Counted from the first letter of the stretch, positions 1 to 8,652 are shown. The stretch: 31,922 nt of DNA from JALOLV01 sp046295175 (GCA_046295175.1 JBKBNY010000021.1:1-31922), one strand, 5' to 3'. Notes: generated by a model from the sequence alone, not told the origin. Numbers and translations are program-made.

Positions 1-1241
1 ACTACCTCCGTTGTGGCGGTAGCAGAGCAACCATTTGCATCAGTAACTGTCAAGGTATAAACTCCTGAATTAGAACTACTTGCAGAATTGATAACTGGAT
101 TTTGCTGGGTTGAACTAAACGAATTTGGACCTGTCCAGACATTTCCACTCGCAGAATTACTCGTTAAATTGATTGCATTACCTGCACAAACTGGTGAATT
201 GCTTCCTGCCGCTTGGCTTGGATTTGCATTAACAATAACCTCGGTCGTAGTGGTAGCGGAGCAGCCATAACCATCTGAAACTGTTAATGTGTAGGTTCCT
301 CCATTGTTAACACTTGCATTAGTGATATCTACATTTTGACTCGATGATGTAAAAGAATTGGGGCCACTCCAAGCATAAGTGACAGCAGTATTGCTGTTCA
401 AACTAATTGAACTCCCCAAGCAAACAGATGGCGAATTATTTGTAATTGATGCTGTTAAGTTTGGAGTACCTACCGTGTAGCTATAATTAGAACCATTATT
501 GTTATTTCCATTGATGGTAAACCAATCACTATCGGTCGGAGAAATTGTTAATCCCGAACCCGATGTAAATAGATAATAATAAACTGTTGTACCCACTGGA
601 TGGGCTGTAATAGTTCCTGAATAATTGCCAGTCGAACTATTGGTCATTGGGACAACTACCGAATTTGCAAAGTTGCTACTGGTGGCATACCTCAAATACA
701 CCCCCTGCCCATTAGGGAGATTTGTGCCTGTATTGGCTGTAATTGTAACCTGATTACAAGATTTTACGTTTGAAGCAGTAGGTAACTGCGAAACCGATGA
801 TATTGAACGAACACTACCCTGAATCTCAAAGACAACTAACCTCGGCGTATTTGAAATACCATCACCATTAGGTGTGCGAAATACATAATTATTTGAAGAA
901 TTGGCAACATTAATAAAGTATGCTTTCGAGCTTCCAGTTTCAAGATTTATTGGCGAACCAATCGAAACTTGAATATCATTTGCACCGCTTGGGCCATGTT
1001 CTCTGTTCTGACTATTCCAACTCGTAAATAGTCTAAAATATCTATTTCCAGCACCACTTGTATTTTGATATGTTTTGCCGAAGGTATTCCCGAAGCCAGT
1101 AGCCGAAAAAAAGTCATTGTTAGACCATCCAGAACCCCATCCATCACCAGACCTCAATGCATTTTGAGAAAAAACAAGACTTGGAATTATCAAAAATAAT
1201 ATTCCATAAATAATTTTTAAAGTTAGGTATTTGTTTGTCAT
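1..1241 (-). CDS. Large secreted Ig-repeat protein, N-terminal part (runs off left edge)
   Basis: The frame is open from an ATG at 1241 to the window edge, giving about 413 visible residues without a stop. Residues 1-26 form a signal peptide ending LVFSQ. Residues 27-150 are a Gly/Asn/Ser-rich domain (starts SGDGWGSGWSNNDFF) that I cannot assign to a family. Residues 150-258 look like a beta-sandwich. From about 260 there are two Ig-like repeats, each with a W(S/T)GPNSF core, a Y-T-L-T-V strand and a GCSAT motif, typical of very long Bacteroidota surface or gliding-type proteins. The rest lies outside, so total length and any type IX secretion signal are unknown. The leader has CTTTAACC one base before the ATG. 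It follows the amylase gene on the same strand, so it may be an adhesin or glycan-binding partner, but that is inferred from position only. Confidence 0.85.
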   Translation of the reverse strand, partial: MTNKYLTLKIIYGILFLIIPSLVFSQNALRSGDGWGSGWSNNDFFSATGFGNTFGKTYQNTSGAGNRYFRLFTSWNSQNREHGPSGANDIQVSIGSPINLETGSSKAYFINVANSSNNYVFRTPNGDGISNTPRLVVFEIQGSVRSISSVSQLPTASNVKSCNQVTITANTGTNLPNGQGVYLRYATSSNFANSVVVPMTNSSTGNYSGTITAHPVGTTVYYYLFTSGSGLTISPTDSDWFTINGNNNNGSNYSYTVGTPNLTASITNNSPSVCLGSSISLNSNTAVTYAWSGPNSFTSSSQNVDITNASVNNGGTYTLTVSDGYGCSATTTTEVIVNANPSQAAGSNSPVCAGNAINLTSNSASGNVWTGPNSFSSTQQNPVINSASSSNSGVYTLTVTDANGCSATATTEV

Positions 1242-1336
1242 AGGTTAAAGAGTTTAAAACTCCAATTTTAAATTTTCAACTCAATAAATTCATTTTCAAT
1301 TATTTGTTGCTTGAAACTATGTTTGAATTTAATTTC

Positions 1337-1376
1337 TAATAGCCATTACTCAAGAATTCCTGAATAATGGCTATTA
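1337..1376 (-). terminator. Hairpin after the amylase gene
   Basis: Perfect 12-bp stem TAATAGCCATTA / TAATGGCTATTA (1337-1348 and 1365-1376), with further pairing inside the loop. It lies 41 bases past the amylase stop on the minus strand and before the next gene. The downstream T-tract is weak, so it may act as a terminator or as a 3'-end stabiliser. Confidence 0.6.
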
Positions 1377-1417
1377 AATAGAATTTTTATTATTTGATAA
1401 TCAATCCGAACCGCAGA

Positions 1418-4400
1418 TTACTGATTACCACAACCATCTATATAAGCTTGAAAGACATTGCCTCCATTTGCTCGTATCTCAAAACCTGCATTTAGAGTGA
1501 TTGATTTTTTTGAATCATATTTCACATTAGCATTTGAACCAATAATTTTATTTGTTGCCGTAATTGTGCCATCGGTTTCGTGCTTTACAGTGCCACTCGC
1601 AATATCGTCAATGCCACCAGTAAGGCTAATGTTTGAGCTATTACAAGTACTCACTGCTACCAAAACCGAGCTTCTACTGGTACTTACACAGCTTGCTGAA
1701 CTTGCACAGTCTGCGTAGTAAGTTGTGTTTGTTGTGAGTGCTGGTGTTGTAAAACTATTGCCAGTTCCAAGGGCAGTTCCACCAGTCAGCGAGCCATACC
1801 AACTGACAGTTCCAGTACATCCAGTTGCAGAAAGTGTCGATGTACTTCCGCTGATAACCGTGCTTGGCGATGCCGATAAAGTTGGTGCAGCAGGTGGAAC
1901 ACAATTAGGCGTCCATACATTAGTGCTATTATTCCATGTTCCCCCCGGATTTGAGGTACTCAAATTATTGGTTTGAGGGCTTCCGTTATTATTAAATATG
2001 ATACAAACTGGCGATATATTAAGCGTAATTTTATACGTTGTTCCCGAAACCAAGGTCATGGCGGTTCCAGGCCATGCAGGACTTCCTGCACCACCTACCG
2101 GATAAACATAGGCATGAGGATTTGCCCAACCTGCAACGTTATTCAGGAAAACATCATAAGTTCCAGTCTGAGTTGTTCGTGGGTCAGCAAATACCCAGTT
2201 TCCGTTAGTTCCTAATTTTCCATTTACTGTTCCTGCACAATCGGTCATAAACCATGCAGGGAAATTAGAAATACTTAAATCATTGGTTTGGCCAGAACCA
2301 TTATTATTGAATACAATATTTGCCGATGTAGTACCCGATGGGAAAGTATATGAATACCAACTATTGCCTTCATCAACCATACTTAAACCCGGCCATGTTG
2401 TATTTGGGGCAGATGGATTAGTTGGAGAAACATTCCAATAATGAATTTTTGGATTCGTCCATCCACTTGGTAATTTGAAAAATACTTTGGCTTCTGCACC
2501 GCCATTTACCGTTACTGTTGTTCCTGCTGATAAACCCCCTTCGCAGGCGTTTGCTCCTACACACTTGGCCTTATAGGTTGTCGTAACGGTCGGCGATACC
2601 GTTATCGAGGTTGTAGTTTGACCTGTTTCCCACTTGTAAGTTTGCCCAACTGCACAACCACTTGCAGTGAGAGTGGTACTTTGTCCGACATTAATGGTAG
2701 TAGGATTAGCTGCTACTGTTGGTACTTCGGTTGGTGGAGTACAAGGACAGTCGGTTGGGGTACCTGCCGTCATCGAAGTAGCCGACATACTCACCGAACC
2801 ATCATAACGGCTTTCGGCAGTGACACCTAAAATATCAGGGGTTTTATTTACTCCTTGAGTTGTTCCGGTCCCATCATTAAAAATCATGTTTACATCCGTT
2901 AAACCAGCCGTAAAAGTGTATTTGTACCAATTGCCACAATGCAGAGTCATGGTAGTTCCGGGCCAAGCTCCAGATTGAGGAGTACTTGTACCAGTCCAGC
3001 TATAAATTCGAGGAGTTGCTGTCCAAGAATTAGGGCGTTTAAAGTAAACTGTTAATGCAGGAATATTATTAACCGTAATGTTAGTACCTGCCGAGAGCGT
3101 ACCTTTACAACCATCTGCTCCAACACATCTTGCCTTATAAATAGCCGGATTTGTCGTAGGCGAAACGGTTATGCTTGTGGTGGTTTGTCCTGATTCCCAT
3201 TCAAGGGTTTGTCCTGCACCACATCCCGTAGCTGTAAGCGTTGAAGTTTCTCCGTAATTGATGGTTGTCGGATTGGCTGTAACCGTTGGAGTTTCGGATG
3301 GAGGAGTACAAACTACACAACCAGCAGGGTTTTCTATCAAGATAACGCCTTGACTTCCTGCTGTAAAAGTTACGTTTCCACCCGAAACCGTAGCGGTATT
3401 TCCAGTGTAAGCATCTCTTAAAAGCGTCCCATTTGTAAAAACCGAACTTACGTTTACTGTGGTCGAACCACTTGCACCTAACACAACTACAACATTATCG
3501 CAGCCTCCGCAAAGCTCATTTGAGGTGAGAGTTCTTGAAAATGTAAATGGTGAATCTGCAATTTTTGCATGAGAACCTGCTCCAATGGCAGGGTGAGATT
3601 TACGGAATTTACCTAATTTTTGCCAATGAGAAAGAACTGTTGTGTTGATACTGTTCCAGTTCATAAACGAACGTGTAGGTTGGTCTGTGCCAACGGCTAC
3701 CGTTCCAAGTGGTCGAGCGGTTTCATCTCCGTAGTAAATCTGAACACCACCCGGAGCCAATAGTAAGGATGTCCCCGCATTTATGAGGTTGTTTCTATCG
3801 AACATTCCATCATCGTGCGAAGAAATATAACTCAATACATTCCAAGTTGGGTCTGTATTAAGTGTACTGGCATAATTAGAATAAGTAGCATTTAGTGTCG
3901 TTGGCGAGCCTGCCACTCCTTTGAAATTAAAATTGATAAGTGCATCGGTTTTACCTGTTGTAACGGCTTCGGTATTTTTACCAATTCCGTGTCCCCACCA
4001 TTCTCCGACCGACCAAAATGGCTTATCATCCAATTTTTTAGTCGGATTCGCCGCTTTCCAATCTGCCAAAGCTACATCAGCTTCATCGTTCAATTCGCCC
4101 CATGCATCACGACCCACGTGTTTGTAAGTATCAATTCTAAAACCATCAATTCCATATTCACGCACCCAATCAGTGAGCCATTTAATAATATAATGACGAG
4201 GTGTTTTGGGTTTGCTGGTTCGAGTAAAATAAGAATCTAAAGAAGAAATTTCGGTAGATAATCTATTTTCTTTGCTTGGTCCCCACTTTGTTTGTAACAA
4301 TGGCGGCAGACCCGCCGTTGTCGATGAAGCACTCGTTGTAATTTCGGTTTTTACATCGGGCAAACCCGCCAACGACATCGTGAGGTCATCGCCACCCGGA

Positions 4401-5035
4401 GCAGTTGCACAATAACCATCCGCTTTGCGAATCCAGCTATTTCCCCACCAATTACACCATCCTGCATTTGTCTTATCTGTTACCGGAAATCCCCCTAAAT
4501 ATTCATTAACATCGCCTTGGTTATCATAAGCCAAGTGGTTCATTACAATATCCATCACAATTCTGATTCCGTGAGCGTGGGCCGAATCAACCAAAGCACG
4601 AAATTCGTTCTTTGTACCGTAAGCAGCATCGGGTTGTGTAAAATCAAGTGGATAATATCCGTGATACGCATAGTGTTTCTGAAAAGCAGGGTCAGAGCCA
4701 TAGCCACTTACGTACCCGTGCATTTGCTCATACGGTGCGGTTATCCAAAGGGCATCTACACCTAAATTATCGAAGTACCCCTCTGTGATTTTTTGAGTGA
4801 TTCCCTTAAAATCTCCTCCCATAAAACCACCCGCAGGGTCGGGCTGACGGCCATAGGACGCATCATTTGTGGCATCGCCATTATTAAAGCGGTCGATTAG
4901 AAGAAAATAAACCGTGGCATTATCCCAAGTGAAAGTTTGGCAAGTGTTATTACTTCGGGTATTTGCTCTCTGTGCAAACGTGGACTCTCCCAAAAGCAAT
5001 AACAATAATATTATCAGTAAAGAATTCAGTTTCAT
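1418..5035 (-). CDS. Secreted multimodular alpha-amylase (GH13) with three starch-binding modules
   Basis: Predicted endo-acting alpha-1,4-glucan hydrolase exported to the cell surface or medium. Residues 1-22 are a signal peptide. The GH13 barrel spans about 35-570 with its conserved regions: DIVMNH (162-167), GFRID with nucleophile Asp302, VGEWW with acid/base Glu345, and SSHDD with stabiliser Asp408, so it should be active. Then follow an Ig-like linker (581-656), CBM 1 (662-735), Ig-like (770-845), CBM 2 (849-925), CBM 3 (959-1035) and Ig-like (1048-1130). The CBMs share a WxxPxIYxW...WPG pattern and an IIFNNNG-type strand, resembling starch-binding CBM25/26 families. Residues 1131-1203 match the coathanger-type C-terminal domain seen in Cytophagales secreted proteins. 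The ATG is supported by the signal peptide. The gene lies 35 bp behind a LytTR gene and near a carbohydrate-sensing AraC protein. Confidence 0.95.
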   Translation of the reverse strand: MKLNSLLIILLLLLLGESTFAQRANTRSNNTCQTFTWDNATVYFLLIDRFNNGDATNDASYGRQPDPAGGFMGGDFKGITQKITEGYFDNLGVDALWITAPYEQMHGYVSGYGSDPAFQKHYAYHGYYPLDFTQPDAAYGTKNEFRALVDSAHAHGIRIVMDIVMNHLAYDNQGDVNEYLGGFPVTDKTNAGWCNWWGNSWIRKADGYCATAPGGDDLTMSLAGLPDVKTEITTSASSTTAGLPPLLQTKWGPSKENRLSTEISSLDSYFTRTSKPKTPRHYIIKWLTDWVREYGIDGFRIDTYKHVGRDAWGELNDEADVALADWKAANPTKKLDDKPFWSVGEWWGHGIGKNTEAVTTGKTDALINFNFKGVAGSPTTLNATYSNYASTLNTDPTWNVLSYISSHDDGMFDRNNLINAGTSLLLAPGGVQIYYGDETARPLGTVAVGTDQPTRSFMNWNSINTTVLSHWQKLGKFRKSHPAIGAGSHAKIADSPFTFSRTLTSNELCGGCDNVVVVLGASGSTTVNVSSVFTNGTLLRDAYTGNTATVSGGNVTFTAGSQGVILIENPAGCVVCTPPSETPTVTANPTTINYGETSTLTATGCGAGQTLEWESGQTTTSITVSPTTNPAIYKARCVGADGCKGTLSAGTNITVNNIPALTVYFKRPNSWTATPRIYSWTGTSTPQSGAWPGTTMTLHCGNWYKYTFTAGLTDVNMIFNDGTGTTQGVNKTPDILGVTAESRYDGSVSMSATSMTAGTPTDCPCTPPTEVPTVAANPTTINVGQSTTLTASGCAVGQTYKWETGQTTTSITVSPTVTTTYKAKCVGANACEGGLSAGTTVTVNGGAEAKVFFKLPSGWTNPKIHYWNVSPTNPSAPNTTWPGLSMVDEGNSWYSYTFPSGTTSANIVFNNNGSGQTNDLSISNFPAWFMTDCAGTVNGKLGTNGNWVFADPRTTQTGTYDVFLNNVAGWANPHAYVYPVGGAGSPAWPGTAMTLVSGTTYKITLNISPVCIIFNNNGSPQTNNLSTSNPGGTWNNSTNVWTPNCVPPAAPTLSASPSTVISGSTSTLSATGCTGTVSWYGSLTGGTALGTGNSFTTPALTTNTTYYADCASSASCVSTSRSSVLVAVSTCNSSNISLTGGIDDIASGTVKHETDGTITATNKIIGSNANVKYDSKKSITLNAGFEIRANGGNVFQAYIDGCGNQ

Positions 5036-5070
5036 ATTAATAAATCAGGTTAAAGTTTAAAAGCTCAAAA

Positions 5071-5454
5071 TCAATTCGTACTGTTTTTCGTCTGGATGTT
5101 CGAGATTTTTTCGTGCAGAAATTTTTGTCGCCTTCTCGAAATCGAAAAAAACTTACCATTCTGTAATACAATCGCATCGTCGTATTTCGATTCGATAAAA
5201 TCAAGATTGATACATATCGAGCGATTGATACGAAAAAAATTATTCGACTGGCTCAATTTGTTGAGGTGGTGTTTGAGCGTAAATGAGCTGATGTGCTGTT
5301 TGCCGTTTGTGAGGTGAAAAATGGTGTAATTTACGTTGCTCTCAAGATATACGACATCTCGAATATCGAATGCAACCCGATTGTAATAGAGCTTGATGCT
5401 GCTTTGTAGGCTCGACGCAACAGCATACTCCATTCCACTGGTAGAAGTAGTCAT
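5071..5454 (-). CDS. Standalone LytTR-domain DNA-binding regulator
   Basis: 127 residues. Residues about 18-118 match the LytTR DNA-binding fold: a (I/V)xYLES core, a repeated beta pattern, 'SFTLKHHLNKL', then FFRINRS, the hallmark near the end of LytTR domains. There is no receiver domain and no membrane segment, so it must be controlled by abundance, partner binding or another signal. The stop is 35 bp before the amylase ATG on the same strand, which suggests co-transcription. The upstream gap (5455-5697) carries a short palindrome and the CTTTAACC leader motif. Regulation of the amylase is an inference from position. The family call is firm; the target is not. Confidence 0.85.
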   Translation of the reverse strand: MTTSTSGMEYAVASSLQSSIKLYYNRVAFDIRDVVYLESNVNYTIFHLTNGKQHISSFTLKHHLNKLSQSNNFFRINRSICINLDFIESKYDDAIVLQNGKFFSISRRRQKFLHEKISNIQTKNSTN

Positions 5455-5497
5455 TGAAATTTTACGGTTAAAGTATAAAGTATTTTTTTCTAAATGC

Positions 5498-5515
5498 GGA
5501 CTGGTTTAGTCCAGT
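5498..5515. promoter_or_regulatory. Small palindrome upstream of the LytTR gene
   Basis: GGACT-GGTTT-AGTCC and the overlapping alternative ACTGG-TTTAGT-CCAGT form two mutually exclusive short inverted repeats, 44-61 bases before the LytTR start. This is the only clear symmetry in the 243-bp gap between the AraC-type sensor gene and the LytTR gene, so it is a candidate operator for either regulator. No convincing TAnnTTTG promoter is seen nearby. Confidence 0.3.
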
Positions 5516-5697
5516 TGCCAGATTGTGTTATTTCTGTAAAAATGATAAATATTTCAAGAAGAAGCGTTCCAGTTATGAAAGTGATACCATTTGATGCCCA
5601 TTTAGACATAAAATGGCACCAAAAACACAAAGTGGAACTTTTACAATTTTAGATTGTACAAAACTTTGAAGCACGCTTCATTGATGGCATCAATAAG

Positions 5698-7569
5698 TCA
5701 GTTTTTGTTAGATTGATAAAACTCGCTTGGGGTTTGATTGGTGATTTTTTTGAAGGCACGATTGAAGGCAGTTTTTGAATTGAAACCAACTTCAAAGGCG
5801 ATTCCGAGCAAAGTGTAGTTATTGTATTTTGGAGAATTGACCCTACGTTTGAATTCATCAACTCGATAGAAGTTTACGAAATCAAAGAAGTTTTTATCAA
5901 AACCATCGTTAATGATTTTAGAAAGTAGATGCGTCGGGACTTTGAGTTTTGAAGCCAACTCATTGAGGGTAAGGTTTGGATTGATGTAAGGTTTTTCGTT
6001 TTCAAAGAAATCAATCAAAAGCTTTTTTTGGTTCTCAAGATTTTCATCAGAAACAGTTACTTTAATTGGTTCGGCATTAATAATGTTCTTGTCTTCAAAA
6101 ACGGTGATGTTTTCAATCGTTGGAATTTCCTTAACTTCTTCTTTTTTGAGCTTAAAAATTTCGGGCTGATGGATTGCAAAATAGCCCAAAATATAGCCAA
6201 TCATCGAGAAAACCAACCAAATGAGGTCGATACTTTTTGAGGTAATTTCAGGGATTTGGAAGTTTCCAAAATAGTGAATCGCAAACAATACACCTGTAAA
6301 TCCTCCCAAAACAATACAAACCGATTGAATGATAAGTACAGTTGATAGGTACTGAATATTTTGATGATAGGCGGTTTGATTGATATAGCTTTCTTTGTAG
6401 AGATTAATCGTTTTCTTAGATAGTGACCAATAATAAATATTGAATACAAATGCTAAAGACGAGGTAATCCCGTAAGTAATCATCAAATCTAATTCTTCGT
6501 TTACTACCTTCAGCTGAAATTTCTTTGATTCGAGTAAAAAATAGGGTAAAAAAGCTAAGATTTGAACAAAAAAAGGCACAAAATGACGAATCGAATCTTT
6601 GAAATTGATTACTTTTTGGAATAATAGTTTTTGAATATAAAGATAAAATAAAGGCGGATAAGTGAATAAAATAAAGTTTGGAATGAGCAATAACTTCGGA
6701 ATTGCATTGGCCACATCACGGTAGTTGCTGATAACTCGCACAAACATCATCAGCGATACGAAACCAATCAAAAGCACCAACCAGCGATTCGCTTCTTTGT
6801 TAAAATCCTGAATCGAAGGAATCACAATACTCAGCAAAATTCCCTGAAATGCAGCAAAAAGCAGCAATAAATCAAAAATCGAGTAATAATTGAAGGTCGA
6901 AGCCAAGTCTTCCCAATTATCAATTTCAATTTCTAAAGGATGATTGGCATCTAAACTTTCGAGTTGCGTCTTTCGATTGGGTCGGGCTTTTCCGCTTTTC
7001 CAACTCTCAACGGTCGTCCAATCTCCACGGTTAAATTTGTATTCTAATTCTTTAATCTCAGTGAAAATCTTTATTTCAAAACTCCCATCGTATTGCTTTT
7101 CGAGTTTGTAGTTTTCGTCGTGTTCGAGCCAATTATTAAAATTACCCGCTATATAAATCGAGGCATCTTCGGGGGTATTTTCTGGTAATTTTGAAATCTT
7201 AAACCAATATTTTATCCGATTCTCCCAACCTTCGATTTTTACCTCAATGGTCTTTTCATTTGCTGATTGTTTTGTAAAAACACGATTCGATAACAAAGCT
7301 CCGTTGGCGGTTGCCTCCACAGTATTCCAGCTTCCTTGTGTAAATTTATACTCAAAAGAACTAAGAGTATCTGGCAAATCAATAAAATAAGTATCTCCTG
7401 CAATTTTCTTGAGCAAGAACTTTTCATCTTTCGGATTCCATTGATTTAAATTCGATGCCATGTAAAGAGGTTTGTTGGGCATCAAAAGTTTAGGTGCATG
7501 CACAACAATTCGGATTTGTGCATACATTGGCTGAACTATCAGTAACAATAGAATAACCAAAATTCTCAT
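5698..7569 (-). CDS. Membrane-bound AraC-type regulator with two periplasmic starch-binding-like domains
   Basis: 623 residues in a one-component sensor layout. Signal peptide 1-18. Two tandem domains, about 22-112 and 122-218, each have a (M/I)AxNxNxW opening (MASNLNQW 37-44; IAGNFNNW 140-147), then an EYKF(T/N)xG(S/D)WxTVE strand (73-85; 176-188). These resemble CBM20/CBM48-like glycogen-binding E-set domains. Seven hydrophobic helices follow (about 231-252, 263-280, 291-314, 330-347, 364-383, 406-433, 445-466), then a cytoplasmic linker and an AraC-type double helix-turn-helix at about 515-620 (LNELASKLKVPTHLLSKIIN; IAFEVGFNSKTAFNRAFKK). Malto-oligosaccharide sensing and activation of the neighbouring amylase are inferred from the domains and the position. 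The leader carries CTTTAACC 12 bp before the ATG. Confidence 0.88.
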   Translation of the reverse strand: MRILVILLLLIVQPMYAQIRIVVHAPKLLMPNKPLYMASNLNQWNPKDEKFLLKKIAGDTYFIDLPDTLSSFEYKFTQGSWNTVEATANGALLSNRVFTKQSANEKTIEVKIEGWENRIKYWFKISKLPENTPEDASIYIAGNFNNWLEHDENYKLEKQYDGSFEIKIFTEIKELEYKFNRGDWTTVESWKSGKARPNRKTQLESLDANHPLEIEIDNWEDLASTFNYYSIFDLLLLFAAFQGILLSIVIPSIQDFNKEANRWLVLLIGFVSLMMFVRVISNYRDVANAIPKLLLIPNFILFTYPPLFYLYIQKLLFQKVINFKDSIRHFVPFFVQILAFLPYFLLESKKFQLKVVNEELDLMITYGITSSLAFVFNIYYWSLSKKTINLYKESYINQTAYHQNIQYLSTVLIIQSVCIVLGGFTGVLFAIHYFGNFQIPEITSKSIDLIWLVFSMIGYILGYFAIHQPEIFKLKKEEVKEIPTIENITVFEDKNIINAEPIKVTVSDENLENQKKLLIDFFENEKPYINPNLTLNELASKLKVPTHLLSKIINDGFDKNFFDFVNFYRVDEFKRRVNSPKYNNYTLLGIAFEVGFNSKTAFNRAFKKITNQTPSEFYQSNKN

Positions 7570-7691
7570 TCAGTAAGTATAGGTTAAAGTATTATAGTTT
7601 TGTCGTCACTCAGTTTTTGAAACTCTGATGAAGTAAATATACAACTTTTTCTCAAAATCGTTCTGTAAAGCTTTTTAAATAAATCCCATTG

Positions 7692-7758
7692 AACCGTGAC
7701 ACGGCTATGTACTAAAATTGATAAAATCGAAAGTGTGAAGGTTAGCCGTGCCACGGAT
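7692..7758. repeat. Paired palindromic repeat, CCGTGnCACGG type
   Basis: Two 16-bp arms in inverted orientation, AACCGTGACACGGCTA (7692-7707) and TAGCCGTGCCACGGAT (7743-7758), match at 14 of 16 positions. Each arm is itself a perfect 11-bp palindrome with a one-base centre (CCGTG-A-CACGG and CCGTG-C-CACGG). A degenerate single arm recurs at 30481-30496. The nested symmetry resembles REP/BIME-type elements. The pair lies between the cpsB-like gene and the AraC-type sensor. Confidence 0.7.
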
Positions 7759-7799
7759 TCCATCCTTTTTTTTGTAACCAGAAGGGTATATAAACAAAA

Positions 7800-7838
7800 A
7801 TGCTTCATAAATATTCGTATCAAACATTTATGAAGCAT
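7800..7838 (-). terminator. Terminator of the CpsB-like gene
   Basis: Perfect 13-bp stem ATGCTTCATAAAT / ATTTATGAAGCAT with a 13-base loop, followed on the minus strand by TTTTTG. It lies 35 bp after the stop at 7873. Confidence 0.75.
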
Positions 7839-7872
7839 ACTGTATTTATCTTGAAGATATTGATGCTTTATT

Positions 7873-8652
7873 TTAAGCCGAGACTAATGTTTTTTTTTTC
7901 AGTAACGAGTTATTGAGCAAATTCTGTTTGACAGCAATCTGATAATGAGGTAGTTGCAAAGCGGATTTTGTGTTTTCTAATTGATGTACATTGTGGCAGT
8001 CACTCCCGAGAAACGCAACCATTTTACGATTTATCAACCATTCGGCAATATCTTGGGCTGGTTTTAGGTAATACCCAGTTAGCGAATTAATATTTACCTG
8101 AAACAAAACTCCCATATCAAAAAGGCGTTTTAAGCTATCAAAATCTTTTTGGAGGTACGTATATCTTTCTGGATGAGCCAAAACGGGTTTGTATCCTGCT
8201 TGGATGATTCGATAAACGGATTCTTTGAGGTATGACGGACGCCCAATAAACGAAGTCTCAAAAAGTAAATATTTATTTTCTTCGTCTAAGGTCAACATCT
8301 TTTCGCCCTGCTCAATTTTATTCAAAAGTTCGTCTTCTAAATAATATTCGGCAGCGGCTTCAACTTCTATGTCAATATTATTTCTGGATGCGAGGTCGCG
8401 TACAAGCCCAAGAGCTTGATTGATTTTTTCGATTGTGTTGTCATAATAGCCACTCATTACATGAGGTGTTGCAATCACTTTTTTGTAGCCCATTGCTTTC
8501 ATTCCTCGGAGAAGAGCCAGCGAGTTATCGAGGTTTTCGGCACCATCATCTAAGCAAGGTAACACATGCGAGTGTACATCCACCAAAAGCGTATTTTGGG
8601 AATGAGTATCTGTAACAGCTACACTTCGCTTTCGAAATAATGATTCAAACAT
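7873..8652 (-). CDS. CpsB/YwqE-type PHP-domain tyrosine phosphatase
   Basis: 259 residues from the ATG at 8652; a TTG two codons upstream is less likely. This is a PHP-fold metal-dependent phosphatase of the CpsB/CapC/YwqE family, which dephosphorylates the tyrosine kinase controlling capsule or exopolysaccharide synthesis. The metal-binding signatures are in order: DVHSHVLPCLDDG (His27, His29), ATPH (His64), an AAAEYY glutamate, LLFETS, LAHPERY and GSDCHN. It is cytoplasmic, with no signal peptide. No cognate kinase or Wzx/Wzy gene lies in the window, but rfbC is the next gene upstream on the same strand, in keeping with polysaccharide biosynthesis. The 247-bp gap to rfbC argues for its own promoter, though no clean TAnnTTTG box was found there. 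Confidence 0.88.
   Translation of the reverse strand: MFESLFRKRSVAVTDTHSQNTLLVDVHSHVLPCLDDGAENLDNSLALLRGMKAMGYKKVIATPHVMSGYYDNTIEKINQALGLVRDLASRNNIDIEVEAAAEYYLEDELLNKIEQGEKMLTLDEENKYLLFETSFIGRPSYLKESVYRIIQAGYKPVLAHPERYTYLQKDFDSLKRLFDMGVLFQVNINSLTGYYLKPAQDIAEWLINRKMVAFLGSDCHNVHQLENTKSALQLPHYQIAVKQNLLNNSLLKKKTLVSA

Noticed and set aside
4517..4765. Open frames on the plus strand inside the amylase gene
   Set aside because: They are opposite-strand shadows of a well-supported GH13 coding region, with no family features.
7584..7838. 84-codon open frame on the minus strand between the CpsB-like gene and the AraC-type sensor
   Set aside because: It spans a palindromic repeat pair and a terminator, has no recognisable domain and an unlikely composition; not a credible gene.
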